Assembly: GCA_018334675.1 (NCBI GenBank)
Contig: JAGXLL010000005.1
Coordinates: 1-64,000, forward strand
Source: Bacteroidales bacterium
Lineage (GTDB): Bacteria; Bacteroidota; Bacteroidia; Bacteroidales; UBA12077
Length of the DNA stretch: 64,000 nucleotides
Reading direction: 5' to 3'
Shown: positions 43,178 through 53,383 of the stretch, one piece after another
Position numbering within the stretch: the first letter of the stretch is position 1
Layout: each line of letters opens with the position of its first letter
The notes under the pieces: model-generated
Databases searched by the model: none
What the model was told of the DNA's origin: nothing
What the model saw: the letters and a program-made list of their open reading frames with translations, nothing else
Program-made: the position numbers and the translations under genes

Positions 43178-43993
43178 ATGGAACTGAACTACCGGGAAAA
43201 GGGAACAGGTGAACCCCTGATCATCCTTCACGGGTTATACGGTTCGTCGGATAACTGGATGAACATCGGGAAAAAGTTGGCTGGCAGATTCCGGGTCTTT
43301 CTGCTGGATCAGCGCAATCATGGTCAGTCACCACACAGTGACACACACAGTTACGAAGCCATGCGCGAGGATCTGCGGGAGTTCATGGACCGCCACGAAA
43401 TCGGGCAGGCCAACATACTGGGCCATTCCATGGGCGGGAAGACCGCCGTCTATTTTGCCGCTGCCTATCCTCACCGAATCCGAAGGCTGATCGTGGTCGA
43501 CATTGGACCCGCTGCTTATCCACAGCTGACAGAATCAAACCCCACGGCATTGAATCATCTGAACATCACCAGTGCCCTGCATAACCTGGATACCGATAGC
43601 ATCAACACCCTGCAGGATGCCGACCGTGCTCTGGCTGAAACGATTCCATATCAACAGGTACGTCAGTTCCTGCTGAAAAACCTCAAAAGGGACAAACAAA
43701 CCGGCCGGTATAGATGGTTGCTGAATGTAGAAGTCATCCGCAATGAGCTGCCCGCCATCATGGATGGGCTGGATCCGGATCAATATAAGGGTTATGAAGG
43801 CATCGCTTCCATGCCGGTACTTTTCATCAGAGGAGAACGTTCACCCTATATCGGAGAGAAAGAGCAGGAAGATATACGCACCCTATTTCCGGAGGCAAGG
43901 ATCGAGACAATCGAGGATGCCGGCCACTGGGTGCATGCAGAAAAACGCAAACCATTTTTGAAGTTGGTGGAACACTTTTTGGGAGAGCACTAA
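43178..43993 (+). CDS. Alpha/beta-fold hydrolase (esterase-like)
   Basis: A 271-residue cytoplasmic hydrolase. The nucleophile elbow is 'LGHSMGGKTAVYFA' (Ser near residue 90), the oxyanion region 'LHGLYGSSDNWM', and the His is in 'EDAGHWVHAEKRKPF' near 250. It resembles the YbfF type of acyl-hydrolase. It is six bases from pdxJ and so probably cotranscribed, but no B6-specific role is evident. Confidence 0.88.
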   Translation: MELNYREKGTGEPLIILHGLYGSSDNWMNIGKKLAGRFRVFLLDQRNHGQSPHSDTHSYEAMREDLREFMDRHEIGQANILGHSMGGKTAVYFAAAYPHRIRRLIVVDIGPAAYPQLTESNPTALNHLNITSALHNLDTDSINTLQDADRALAETIPYQQVRQFLLKNLKRDKQTGRYRWLLNVEVIRNELPAIMDGLDPDQYKGYEGIASMPVLFIRGERSPYIGEKEQEDIRTLFPEARIETIEDAGHWVHAEKRKPFLKLVEHFLGEH

Positions 43994-43997
43994 CCCC

Positions 43998-44720
43998 TTA
44001 ATCCCTCACATATTCTATATCCTGCTGATCGATCAGATCCTGCCCCCGATATCTGAGGAAGAGCTGGGCCACAGCAAGGGTATCCTTTTCGCAGTAAAGC
44101 ACAATACGGGAGAGGTCTTTCTCCTCATGATATACCGTACCCACCATGCTGCCGTCGATATCATCCTTGGGAGTGGGAATATCAAACAGATGGGCCAGCA
44201 GGTTCAGGCTGGTAAAGTGCTTATAGGATCCGAATTTCCATAGTTCCATGGTGTCCAGAAATGGGACTTCCCAGGGCTTCTTTCCGGCCACATCGAGTAA
44301 TGCGGGCACCGGAAGCCGATTGATCAGCATCCGCCGGATGATGTAGGGAAAGTCAAACTCCTTGCCGTTGTGGGCACAAAGGTAGGCCTGCTCCTTGCCC
44401 TCGAACTTCTCCAGCATACGGGAAAATTCGGAAAGCAGGGCTTTCTCATCATCCCCGTAAAATGACTTGACACGAAAACCATACCGGTCAGATTGTTTAA
44501 CCATCAACCCGACAGATATACAGATGATCTTGCCAAATTCAGCATAGATACCGGCACGGTTGTAGGCCTCGGCCGCTGTCTCTTCCTCACCCCGGAAATG
44601 GGCTGATTTCTTTTCCCATAAAGCCTGCTCTACCTCGGGGAGGTCTTCAAAGGAGGGGTTGCGCGGAACGGTCTCAATATCGAGAAAAAGGATTCGGGTG
44701 GGATTGTATTTGTCAAGCAT
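43998..44720 (-). CDS. 3'-5' exonuclease of the PolB-like DEDDy type
   Basis: The 240-residue protein shows the three exonuclease motifs: 'ILFLDIETVP' (Exo I, D and E), 'CAHNGKEFDFPYIIRR' (Exo II) and 'LYCEKDTLAVAQLF' (Exo III, here with Asp). It fits the predicted 3'-5' exonuclease related to PolB proofreading domains. Its role in DNA or RNA trimming is unknown. It follows udk after a 96-base gap with an inverted repeat. Confidence 0.85.
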   Translation of the reverse strand: MLDKYNPTRILFLDIETVPRNPSFEDLPEVEQALWEKKSAHFRGEEETAAEAYNRAGIYAEFGKIICISVGLMVKQSDRYGFRVKSFYGDDEKALLSEFSRMLEKFEGKEQAYLCAHNGKEFDFPYIIRRMLINRLPVPALLDVAGKKPWEVPFLDTMELWKFGSYKHFTSLNLLAHLFDIPTPKDDIDGSMVGTVYHEEKDLSRIVLYCEKDTLAVAQLFLRYRGQDLIDQQDIEYVRD

Positions 44721-44765
44721 AATAACACGTGTGTTTATTTTTTATTCAATGTATTGGCCTTATGT

Positions 44766-44816
44766 AACCCGCATGTTTAAACATGTCCTTGTTGTGTAAG
44801 TCCTTGCATGCGGGTT
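44766..44816. repeat. Inverted repeat directly downstream of udk
   Basis: Ten-base arms aacccgcatg (44766-44775) and catgcgggtt (44807-44816) are exact complements. Inside the loop catgtttaaacatg (44773-44786) is a perfect palindrome. The structure touches the udk stop codon. No T-run follows, so it is not a classical terminator. Confidence 0.55.
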
Positions 44817-45446
44817 TCAATAGTATAAATTGGGAGTATCGTAAAGGCTTTTTTCGATGATCGAAGTCAGAATGCTGATGGCAACCTTGTTCTGTCCACC
44901 CTGGGGCACAATGATGTCGGCATAGCGTTTGGTGGGCTCTATGAATTGCAAGTGCATAGGCTTAACGGTTTTCTGATATCTTTCCAGCACATTCTGTACC
45001 GAACGCCCTCTCTCCTCCATGTCACGAGAGATAACCCGCATCAGCCTGTCGTCGTTGTCGGCATCCACATAAACCTTAATATCCATCAGATCGCGCAAAT
45101 CAGGATTCTGCAAGATCAGGATGCCTTCGATGATGACCACATTCTTGGGTTCCACCGGGATCGAGTCGTCGGAGCGGGTGCAGGTGAGGTAGGAATAAAT
45201 GGGCTGATGAACGGGGATACCCTTTTTGAGCTGATCGATGTGGGCGATCAGCAACTCGAATTCGATGGAACTGGGATGGTCGAAGTTGATCTCCTGACGC
45301 TGCTCCAAAGGGATGTGGCTGTTATCACGGTAGTAGGAATCCTGCGGGATCACAGCTACCTCATTATCGGGCAGCCTCCTGACTACTTCCTTGACCACTG
45401 TAGTCTTGCCCGAACCGGTACCTCCTGCTATTCCAACAATTAACAT
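44817..45446 (-). CDS. udk: Uridine kinase
   Basis: The 209-residue enzyme phosphorylates uridine/cytidine in the pyrimidine salvage pathway. It has the P-loop 'GIAGGTGSGKTTVVKEV', 'IPQDSYYRDNSHIPLEQR', 'NFDHPSSIEFELL' and 'VIIEGILILQNPDLRDLMD'. Normal length. The inverted repeat at 44766-44816 follows the stop directly. Confidence 0.95.
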   Translation of the reverse strand: MLIVGIAGGTGSGKTTVVKEVVRRLPDNEVAVIPQDSYYRDNSHIPLEQRQEINFDHPSSIEFELLIAHIDQLKKGIPVHQPIYSYLTCTRSDDSIPVEPKNVVIIEGILILQNPDLRDLMDIKVYVDADNDDRLMRVISRDMEERGRSVQNVLERYQKTVKPMHLQFIEPTKRYADIIVPQGGQNKVAISILTSIIEKSLYDTPNLYY

Positions 45447-45481
45447 ACGGGGGGGTTTATGATAAATGAATGAAAAAATCT

Positions 45482-46351
45482 TTAAAACAACCCACCATCG
45501 GCCTTGCGCTTGAGCTTCCGGAAGTCACGCTTCAGAAAGCCATCCGGCCTTCTGTCCTTTTTAACAATATGGTAATCGAAGTAATAGAACCTGGCATTCT
45601 GGGCCCCCATCAGGATCTTGTAACATCTGGCCCGATGCCTGGATCCCTGTGGTCCAACCTTATGGAGAAAAACTACATCCTCCCGCGCATCCTGAATGGC
45701 CTGAGCCACTTCCTCGCGATCCACCAACTTGAATTCATAAGGATAATATTCCTTGATCTCCGAACGGGTATCCACTTCCGGCGCCAGTTCATCCTTGATC
45801 AGAAAAAGCGTTTTATCCTTGATGTCGGACATATTCTTGTTATAATATTCCAGGACGTTGTCATCAAGAATATCCGGATTCTCCTTCATGGTAAGGATAT
45901 GCTTCTGAAAGAATCGCAGGATCACCCCAAGCTTATAGGCCCAGTATTCCTGATCCACCTCACGGTAAGAAAGGGGGACAGAAACCAGCGTTGGCATCTC
46001 TTCCAGCCGCGACCGCTTCTCTCCCAGCATCAGACTCAGAAAACGATATCTGGCTTTGGTTTTATCCCTCTCAAAAACCACAATATCCTCCATCAGAAAA
46101 GAATAATCGGGATTTTTACGAAGACCCTCAAACTCGTCATAGGTAATAAACTCGTAATCAGTCATTTCCCAGTTGTTCTTCACCGCATCCTTCATCTGGA
46201 AGTTATAGGCAGATATGGGATTGGGATCCAGAACAATGTAGGTCTTGGTATTGTAAAACCGGTTCAGATCTTCCTGGGTTGGAATATATTCCTGGGAGAA
46301 AGCACTTACGGATAAAAGCATGATGATCCATAGCAAAAGCGGCTTCTTCAT
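45482..46351 (-). CDS. Secreted protein of unknown function
   Basis: A 289-residue protein with a signal peptide ('LLLWIIMLLSVSAFSQ'). The rest is mixed alpha/beta, with 'MEDIVVFERDKTKARYRFL' and 'YYPYEFKLVDREEVAQAIQD', and a basic C-terminus. No known domain is recognised with confidence; it might resemble gliding-motility or type IX accessory proteins by size alone, which is not enough for a name. It lies upstream of udk on the same strand. Confidence 0.75.
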   Translation of the reverse strand: MKKPLLLWIIMLLSVSAFSQEYIPTQEDLNRFYNTKTYIVLDPNPISAYNFQMKDAVKNNWEMTDYEFITYDEFEGLRKNPDYSFLMEDIVVFERDKTKARYRFLSLMLGEKRSRLEEMPTLVSVPLSYREVDQEYWAYKLGVILRFFQKHILTMKENPDILDDNVLEYYNKNMSDIKDKTLFLIKDELAPEVDTRSEIKEYYPYEFKLVDREEVAQAIQDAREDVVFLHKVGPQGSRHRARCYKILMGAQNARFYYFDYHIVKKDRRPDGFLKRDFRKLKRKADGGLF

Positions 46352-46458
46352 ATCAAGGTATTTTTTATCTTTAACATCACAACAAAATTAACATAACCTT
46401 GAAATTTATAAAGAAAATCCATTAATTTTACATTGCAAAAAAAAGGTACGCCATCTAT

Positions 46459-48171
46459 ATGAAGTTTTTCGACAAGATAGGATATTTTCTAACCGCTGAC
46501 AGCCCCCTCGTTCAATCGGAAGATTTCAATCAATCCTTTTTTGTTCGCCTTTTCAGCATATTGGGCGTTCTGATCCTTTTTATCTATTTGGCAGGCTCCC
46601 TGCTGGATACGGATCAATCAAGCCTGAACATACTTCGCATGGCGGCCGCCGGACTTCTGCTGATCAATTTGTTGCTGCATCTTTTCATCTCACCCTATAC
46701 CGATGAGATGGCCGGCCGGGTACTTTTAACGATATTCGCCTCATTTTTCCTGGTTCTGGTGGTTATAGGGCATATCGAGCCATACAACCTGTTCTGGCTT
46801 TCCTCCTTTCCTTTCATCGCTTTGTTGTCAACAGGCAGGAAAGGCCATCTGCTGACCACACTTTTTTTGATCGTGATCGCGGTGGCACTCTTCGTTCCTT
46901 TCTCAGCAGCTTATGAGGATCAGCTGAGGTTGTCCCAAAAACTCGTTTTCCTGGCTTCCTATATTGGCATATCCTGGGTGATTATTTATTTTAAACAGAT
47001 GATGGCGACGATACTTGAGGATCGGCACACACAGGCTGAACAACTTCAGGATGAACTAAAAGACAAGGAAGAATTCATCTCCAAGGTATCCCACCAGATC
47101 CGCACCCCCCTGAACAACATCGTGGTTGTATCCAACATGCTGAATCCCAACGAACTGGGAGAGAAAGAAAAAGATTATTTCGACACCATACTGGCATCGA
47201 CAAACAACCTGGTGGATGTGGTCAACAGTTTCTCCGACATCACCAATGTAGACATTCAGGAACGGCGCAAATATGAGATCCGTTTCGACCTGAACAGTAC
47301 CCTGCAAAACACCAAGAACCTGTTCATGGATAAAGACCACGACGGACAGGATCAGCCCATTACCATTCATTCGGAGATTGATCAGCCCCTGATTGGTGAT
47401 CCGGTAAAGGTGAAGCAGATCTTTCTGAACCTGATCGAACAGATCCTGAAGCATTCCAGGACCAAGGAGCTGGAGATCAATATCACCCCCATTGAAGATA
47501 TATGGGATGGTACGGGCATGAAGATCCGTTTCGAACTCTCCTCCATGGGTTTGAAGCATCTGGAGAAGGAAATCCGGGAAAAGTCGCAGACAGCCAAGTC
47601 AAAGAAGATCATCGAGCAGCTGGAGATCCACATTGCCAAACGTACTATTGAATCGCTGGGTGGTGAATTGCATGCCATCTCGGGACCTGAGGGACAGGTT
47701 TTCCGTTTTGTGCTGGAGTTGAAAAAGGCAAAAGAGGAAGAAGAAGAATACAGCAAACCGGACCTCCCCCTATCCGGCAAGCAGGAAAAGGTTGACCTGG
47801 AGAATGCCAACGTACTGTTGGTGGAGGACAACCTGATCAACCAGAAGATTGTACTGCTCAGCCTTAAAAAGGCCGTAAATAACGTAGATGTAGCCAATAA
47901 CGGCAAGGAAGCCCTGGATAAATTCGGCTCAGTGAAGTACGACATCATCCTTATGGACATCCAGATGCCGGTAATGAACGGGATCGTCACCACCAAGAAG
48001 ATCCGTAACCTGGAGAAAAGCTCTCATACCCACACCCCTATCATTGCTATTACCGCAAATGCCCTGCTGGGTGATAAGGAGGAATGCCTGGCCGCCGGCA
48101 CCGACGACTACATCAGCAAACCTTTCCAGATCGAGACGCTACTGGAAAAGATGGGAAATTTGCTGCATTAA
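46459..48171 (+). CDS. Hybrid sensor histidine kinase/response regulator with degenerate ATP-binding domain
   Basis: A 570-residue membrane protein: about six N-terminal transmembrane helices (25-175), a HisKA dimerisation domain with the phospho-accepting His in 'VSHQIRTPLNN' (H212), a CA domain, and a C-terminal receiver with D500 ('IILMDIQMPVMNG'), 'AITANAL' and 'ISKPFQ'. The CA domain is decayed: the N-box Asn is replaced (Q328 in 'FLNLIEQILKHS'), and the DxGxG G1 and GxGxG G2 boxes are not recognisable. It may therefore not bind ATP. The receiver and H-box are intact. It is convergent with the PP2C sensor gene, 18 bases apart. Confidence 0.85.
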   Translation: MKFFDKIGYFLTADSPLVQSEDFNQSFFVRLFSILGVLILFIYLAGSLLDTDQSSLNILRMAAAGLLLINLLLHLFISPYTDEMAGRVLLTIFASFFLVLVVIGHIEPYNLFWLSSFPFIALLSTGRKGHLLTTLFLIVIAVALFVPFSAAYEDQLRLSQKLVFLASYIGISWVIIYFKQMMATILEDRHTQAEQLQDELKDKEEFISKVSHQIRTPLNNIVVVSNMLNPNELGEKEKDYFDTILASTNNLVDVVNSFSDITNVDIQERRKYEIRFDLNSTLQNTKNLFMDKDHDGQDQPITIHSEIDQPLIGDPVKVKQIFLNLIEQILKHSRTKELEINITPIEDIWDGTGMKIRFELSSMGLKHLEKEIREKSQTAKSKKIIEQLEIHIAKRTIESLGGELHAISGPEGQVFRFVLELKKAKEEEEEYSKPDLPLSGKQEKVDLENANVLLVEDNLINQKIVLLSLKKAVNNVDVANNGKEALDKFGSVKYDIILMDIQMPVMNGIVTTKKIRNLEKSSHTHTPIIAITANALLGDKEECLAAGTDDYISKPFQIETLLEKMGNLLH

Positions 48172-48174
48172 TTC

Positions 48175-48185
48175 AGCGCAGCGCT
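48175..48185. repeat. Possible REP core in the intergenic gap
   Basis: agcgc-a-gcgct in the 18-base gap between two convergent genes matches the central part of the REP palindrome at 137-163. Being only 11 bases, it could be chance, but nearly the whole gap is this sequence. Confidence 0.3.
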
Positions 48186-48189
48186 CGTA

Positions 48190-51100
48190 TCACATCCCTT
48201 TTGGGCTAAAGCCCACGATCAGAATATCATCGATTTGTTCCTGATCGCCTTTCCAGTCTTCAATGCTTTTATCGAGATACATACGCTGCTGTTCCAGGGG
48301 GAGGTTGTGGATATTGAGCAGCAGGTGTCTGAAGCGGCGGTATTTAAATTTCTTGCCTTCAGGCCCGCCAAACTGGTCGGCATATCCGTCGGTGAAAAGA
48401 TAGATCATGTCGTTGTCCTCTAGTTTTATCCGACGTTTGGAAATGGTATCCTTCCCCATGGACTCTTCCATCATTCCCACTGAAAAACGATCTCCCTTGA
48501 TCTCTTCGATCTTGTTTTCGCGTACCAGGTAGATCGGCCGGAAAGCACCGGCAAACTCCAGCTCTTTCTCCTGCTTGTCTATAATACAAAGGGCGATGTC
48601 CATGCCATCGCGGATGGCTTTGTTCCGGTTGTTGTCCTTTGATAATGTCAGAGATATGCCTTTGTTCAGGTCATAAAGGATGTTGTCGGCCTGGGCCACA
48701 CCCTGTTCATTGGTGATGTTGTCGAGCAATTCCACTCCTATGATGGACATAAAGGCTCCGGGCACACCATGGCCCGTGCAATCCACCACAGCCACAAATA
48801 GCTTGTCATCCACTTCATTGACCCAGTAAAAATCACCACTTACTATGTCTTTGGGTTTGTAAAGGATAAAAGAGTCATGGAGATGGCTCTTAAAGGCCTG
48901 GTCAGAAGGAAGCAGGGATTCCTGGATCCGCTTGGCATATATCAGGCTGTCGGTGATGCTTTTGTTTTTGATGCTCAGTTCTTCCTTCTGCTTGGCCACC
49001 TGCTGAGCAATAACCTCCCGTTCTTTCAAATGCTGATTGGCTTTTCTCAGGTTGTTGGTCCTCCACCGGATGATCATGAATATGAGCGACACCCCCAGTA
49101 TACCATAAATCAACAAAGCCAGGCGTGTTCTCCAGATGGGGGTTTCCACAATGATGGTCAGGCTTTCGGGATGCTTGCTCCATACATGGTCGTTGTTGGA
49201 GCCCCTGACATGAAAGATATATTTACCTGGGGACAAATTGGAAAAGGTGGCATAACGGCGGGTGCCGATATCTACCCATTCATTCTCAGCACCCTGCAGC
49301 TGGTAGGCATATTTTGTTTTATGGGGAGCCACCATATCAAGAGAGACAAATTCGATGGTCAGCAGGTTGTTGTGGAAAGGAAGCCTGACCGTGTCGGCTC
49401 CCAGCAAATTACGGGTATATTTGTTCTTATTGGTGATCACTTCGGCAGAAGTAATCTTTATGATGGGGATGAAAGAGCTTTCTTCAATGCTGTCCGGATA
49501 AAAAGCATTCAAGCCGGATATGCCGCCGAAGAACATTTCTCCGTCATCGGCTTTATAAGCGGCTAGATGATTGAATTCGTAGTTCTGCAGTCCGTCAGAG
49601 ATGCCATAATTGAACATCTCTTCTGAAGATATATCAAGCTGGGTGAGTCCTTTGTTGGAACTGATCCACAGATTGCCCGAATCATCCTCCAGAATCGAAT
49701 ATATCAGGTTATTCGGAAGCCCGCTCTGTTCGGTATAAGTGTACATGGTGTCGGCAGAAGGATGGTATTCGTTGAGCCCCCCAACCGTACCAATCCATAT
49801 GTTACCGCGGTAGTCCTCGTGAAGGCATAGGACCTCATTGCTAACCAGGCAGTTGGAACAGGTTAGGCCCTCACGCACGAACCAGCGAAAGCCTTTGTTG
49901 GGACTAAGATACAGGTTCAGCCCTTTGTTGGTGGCCGCCCAAACCCTTCCCTGGCTGTCTATCAGCACATCATAGACAAGATTGGAACTCAAAGAAGTGG
50001 AATCATACTGTCTGCCATAAAAACTCCTCAGGGATAGACCGTTGTACACATGCAATCCATTGCGGGTGGCAAACCATATGTTACCCGAAGGCCCTTCATC
50101 CATTGCATAAACCCGGTTATTTTTAAAAGTTTGTGGAGACACCCAATCAGAAAAAGGGTAAAAGGTCTGTTGGTTCAGGTCATAAAACACCACCCCTTGA
50201 TCCGTACCGATCCACAGACGGTTCCGGCTATCGGGGAATAGAGTGTGTATGTCGTTGCTGGGGATATAAGGATGATCGCTGGTATAGCGTTTAATCGCGC
50301 CTGTTCGCCGGTTAAAATGAAACAGCCCCTCATCCCAGGTACCTACCCATACGATACTGTCCTCTCCCTTGTAGACCGAAGCTACCAGGTTATCTACAAA
50401 CAAGGGATTATTCTGCTTATCCGTGCGATAAAGCTTAAAATCCTTCAGGTTCTTTTGTAGTTTGATCATCCCCTGCAGGGTGGCCAGCCAAAGAACCTTG
50501 GGGCGATACTGTTTAATCTCCGTGATATTGGCATTTCTCAGCTGATCATACTGATGGATCAAATGTTCCGGCTGGGTGAAGGTTCCTTTTTCGGGATGGA
50601 AAAGGAAAAGCCCGGAATTAGTGGCAACCCAGAACAACCCTTCTTCATCCACCATCATATCATTGATGGAATTTTGATCTATAGGCTGATCGCCATTGCT
50701 AACATAATAGCGTCTGAATGTCCTGGTCTCCCGGTCCAGCATATTCAAACCATTGTCGGTGCCGATCCATAGTCTCCCCTGCGAATCTTCATATATTACC
50801 TGGATCAGGTTGTTGCTCAGACTCGTCTTATCAGAAGGCTTATGATGATAGCGCTTAAAAACCTCCAACTCCCGGTTAAAGTAATTCAGCCCATCCTTTG
50901 TACCGATCCACATCTTACCGGTATGATCCTTGAGCATGTCGAAATTATTGGTACCATTGTAATAGTTGAAATAATCATTAAAATGTTGATAGCTGGTAAA
51001 CATCCCGGTCTCGGGTTTGTAACGGGTAAGGAAATGGAGTGATTTGATCCAGATCTGGCCCTGATCATCTTGATAGAGGTTCAGGATCTGATTCTCAGGC

Positions 51101-51483
51101 AGTGTGTTGCCTGTATCAGAGGAGAGAAACAACTGAAAACGGTCTTTCAGGGGGTCATAGCGGTTCAATCCGAAGTTGGTGGCAATCCAGATTTCTCCCG
51201 ATGGGGTATGAATGATATCGTTGATGAAATTATTGGAAAGGGAATTTGTATCGGAAGGGTTGTGCTTATAGGATCTGAACTGATAACCGTCAAATCTGTT
51301 CAGGCCATCCTGGGTACCGATCCACAAAAAACCATGTGCATCTTTGGTCATGCAGGTGATATTGGATTGAGAAAGGCCCTCATTAACGCCAAAGGAAGAG
51401 GAATGAACCACCTGAGCATAATCCTGCACGGGTTGCATAAAGAAAAAAAGGACCGCAATTATCGTTCTAAAGACCATCTTCAT
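48190..51483 (-). CDS. Two-component-type propeller sensor fused to a PP2C/SpoIIE phosphatase
   Basis: A 1097-residue protein. After a signal peptide it has about a dozen reg-prop repeats ('FLWIGTQDGLNRFDGY', 'GRLWIGTDNGLNMLDR'), forming two periplasmic propellers, then a Y_Y_Y domain, a transmembrane helix near 794, a coiled-coil linker and a SpoIIE/PP2C Ser-Thr phosphatase. Metal residues are in 'IVSGDFYWV', 'VVDCTGHGVPGAFMS' and 'YLFTDGYADQ', all present. Bacteroidetes usually fuse this propeller to a histidine kinase (HTCS); the phosphatase output is unusual. ATG 51483 is preferred; a GTG upstream (51504) extends the frame by seven codons. Confidence 0.9.
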   Translation of the reverse strand: MKMVFRTIIAVLFFFMQPVQDYAQVVHSSSFGVNEGLSQSNITCMTKDAHGFLWIGTQDGLNRFDGYQFRSYKHNPSDTNSLSNNFINDIIHTPSGEIWIATNFGLNRYDPLKDRFQLFLSSDTGNTLPENQILNLYQDDQGQIWIKSLHFLTRYKPETGMFTSYQHFNDYFNYYNGTNNFDMLKDHTGKMWIGTKDGLNYFNRELEVFKRYHHKPSDKTSLSNNLIQVIYEDSQGRLWIGTDNGLNMLDRETRTFRRYYVSNGDQPIDQNSINDMMVDEEGLFWVATNSGLFLFHPEKGTFTQPEHLIHQYDQLRNANITEIKQYRPKVLWLATLQGMIKLQKNLKDFKLYRTDKQNNPLFVDNLVASVYKGEDSIVWVGTWDEGLFHFNRRTGAIKRYTSDHPYIPSNDIHTLFPDSRNRLWIGTDQGVVFYDLNQQTFYPFSDWVSPQTFKNNRVYAMDEGPSGNIWFATRNGLHVYNGLSLRSFYGRQYDSTSLSSNLVYDVLIDSQGRVWAATNKGLNLYLSPNKGFRWFVREGLTCSNCLVSNEVLCLHEDYRGNIWIGTVGGLNEYHPSADTMYTYTEQSGLPNNLIYSILEDDSGNLWISSNKGLTQLDISSEEMFNYGISDGLQNYEFNHLAAYKADDGEMFFGGISGLNAFYPDSIEESSFIPIIKITSAEVITNKNKYTRNLLGADTVRLPFHNNLLTIEFVSLDMVAPHKTKYAYQLQGAENEWVDIGTRRYATFSNLSPGKYIFHVRGSNNDHVWSKHPESLTIIVETPIWRTRLALLIYGILGVSLIFMIIRWRTNNLRKANQHLKEREVIAQQVAKQKEELSIKNKSITDSLIYAKRIQESLLPSDQAFKSHLHDSFILYKPKDIVSGDFYWVNEVDDKLFVAVVDCTGHGVPGAFMSIIGVELLDNITNEQGVAQADNILYDLNKGISLTLSKDNNRNKAIRDGMDIALCIIDKQEKELEFAGAFRPIYLVRENKIEEIKGDRFSVGMMEESMGKDTISKRRIKLEDNDMIYLFTDGYADQFGGPEGKKFKYRRFRHLLLNIHNLPLEQQRMYLDKSIEDWKGDQEQIDDILIVGFSPKGM

Positions 51484-51632
51484 GATGGAGATCTGATATT
51501 TCACAACAACCTGTTCCTCTTCAGCCCGATCTGTCGCTTACCGGCAAGCGGGTTTGTTCCCCACACATGAACGGCTGGGAATTGGGACATGAAATTTCCT
51601 GAGGTTTATCTCTAAAAGGAATGAACGAGGAT

Positions 51633-51710
51633 ATAAAGGACACTTCAAAGACTTTTCGGGATCATATTCCCTATAGGGATTAATTATCAGGCATTTGAAG
51701 TGTCCTTTAT
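51633..51710. repeat. Long inverted repeat downstream of eno
   Basis: Arms of 17 perfectly complementary bases lie at 51633-51649 and 51694-51710, with a 44-base loop that itself contains a perfect palindrome tccctataggga. It begins 14 bases past the eno stop codon. There is no T-run of the usual length at either end, so a terminator function is uncertain; an mRNA 3'-end stabiliser or mobile palindrome is possible. Confidence 0.65.
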
Positions 51711-51723
51711 TTAAGTCAATGAT

Positions 51724-53016
<1,293 letters not shown>

Positions 53017-53060
53017 TTAAGAATTTAATTTATAACCACTGATTATTAATTTGAAGACAC

Positions 53061-53090
53061 CAAAGTTATTTAATTCAGATGATATTTCAA
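53061..53090 (-). promoter_or_regulatory. eno: Promoter of eno
   Basis: On the minus strand TTG (53088-53090) is followed, after 19 bases, by TAACTTTG (53061-53068), a good match to the Bacteroidetes -33/-7 pattern. The start ATG is about 50 bases downstream. Confidence 0.6.
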
Positions 53091-53317
53091 TGACAAGTTT
53101 CAACGGGTTTCCATTTTTATTTTCTTCTGGACGGTAAGGTGTTAAAGAAGGGCAGATGCAACAGGCAGGGTGGGATAAAAAAGAAGGTAAGCAGCTCCGG
53201 CAAAAAGATGGGGCAGGTAAGGCCGGCAATCCGTTTCAAAAGGGCGGGATACCTGGAGAAGATCAGCTATGGAATGTGCTGGGGAAAAGGTTTTGAACGA
53301 GCAAAGTAAAGAGAAAC

Positions 53318-53348
53318 AAAAAAGGGATGGTTCTTACGGCCATCCCTT
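53318..53348 (-). terminator. Terminator of the spc/alpha ribosomal operon
   Basis: Arms aagggatgg (53322-53330) and ccatccctt (53340-53348) with a nine-base loop precede six T on the minus strand (53318-53323). It lies about 35 bases past the rplQ stop, so it ends the operon. Confidence 0.85.
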
Positions 53349-53383
53349 CTGTCTGATTCGTCACTGAATCATATAATCGATTC

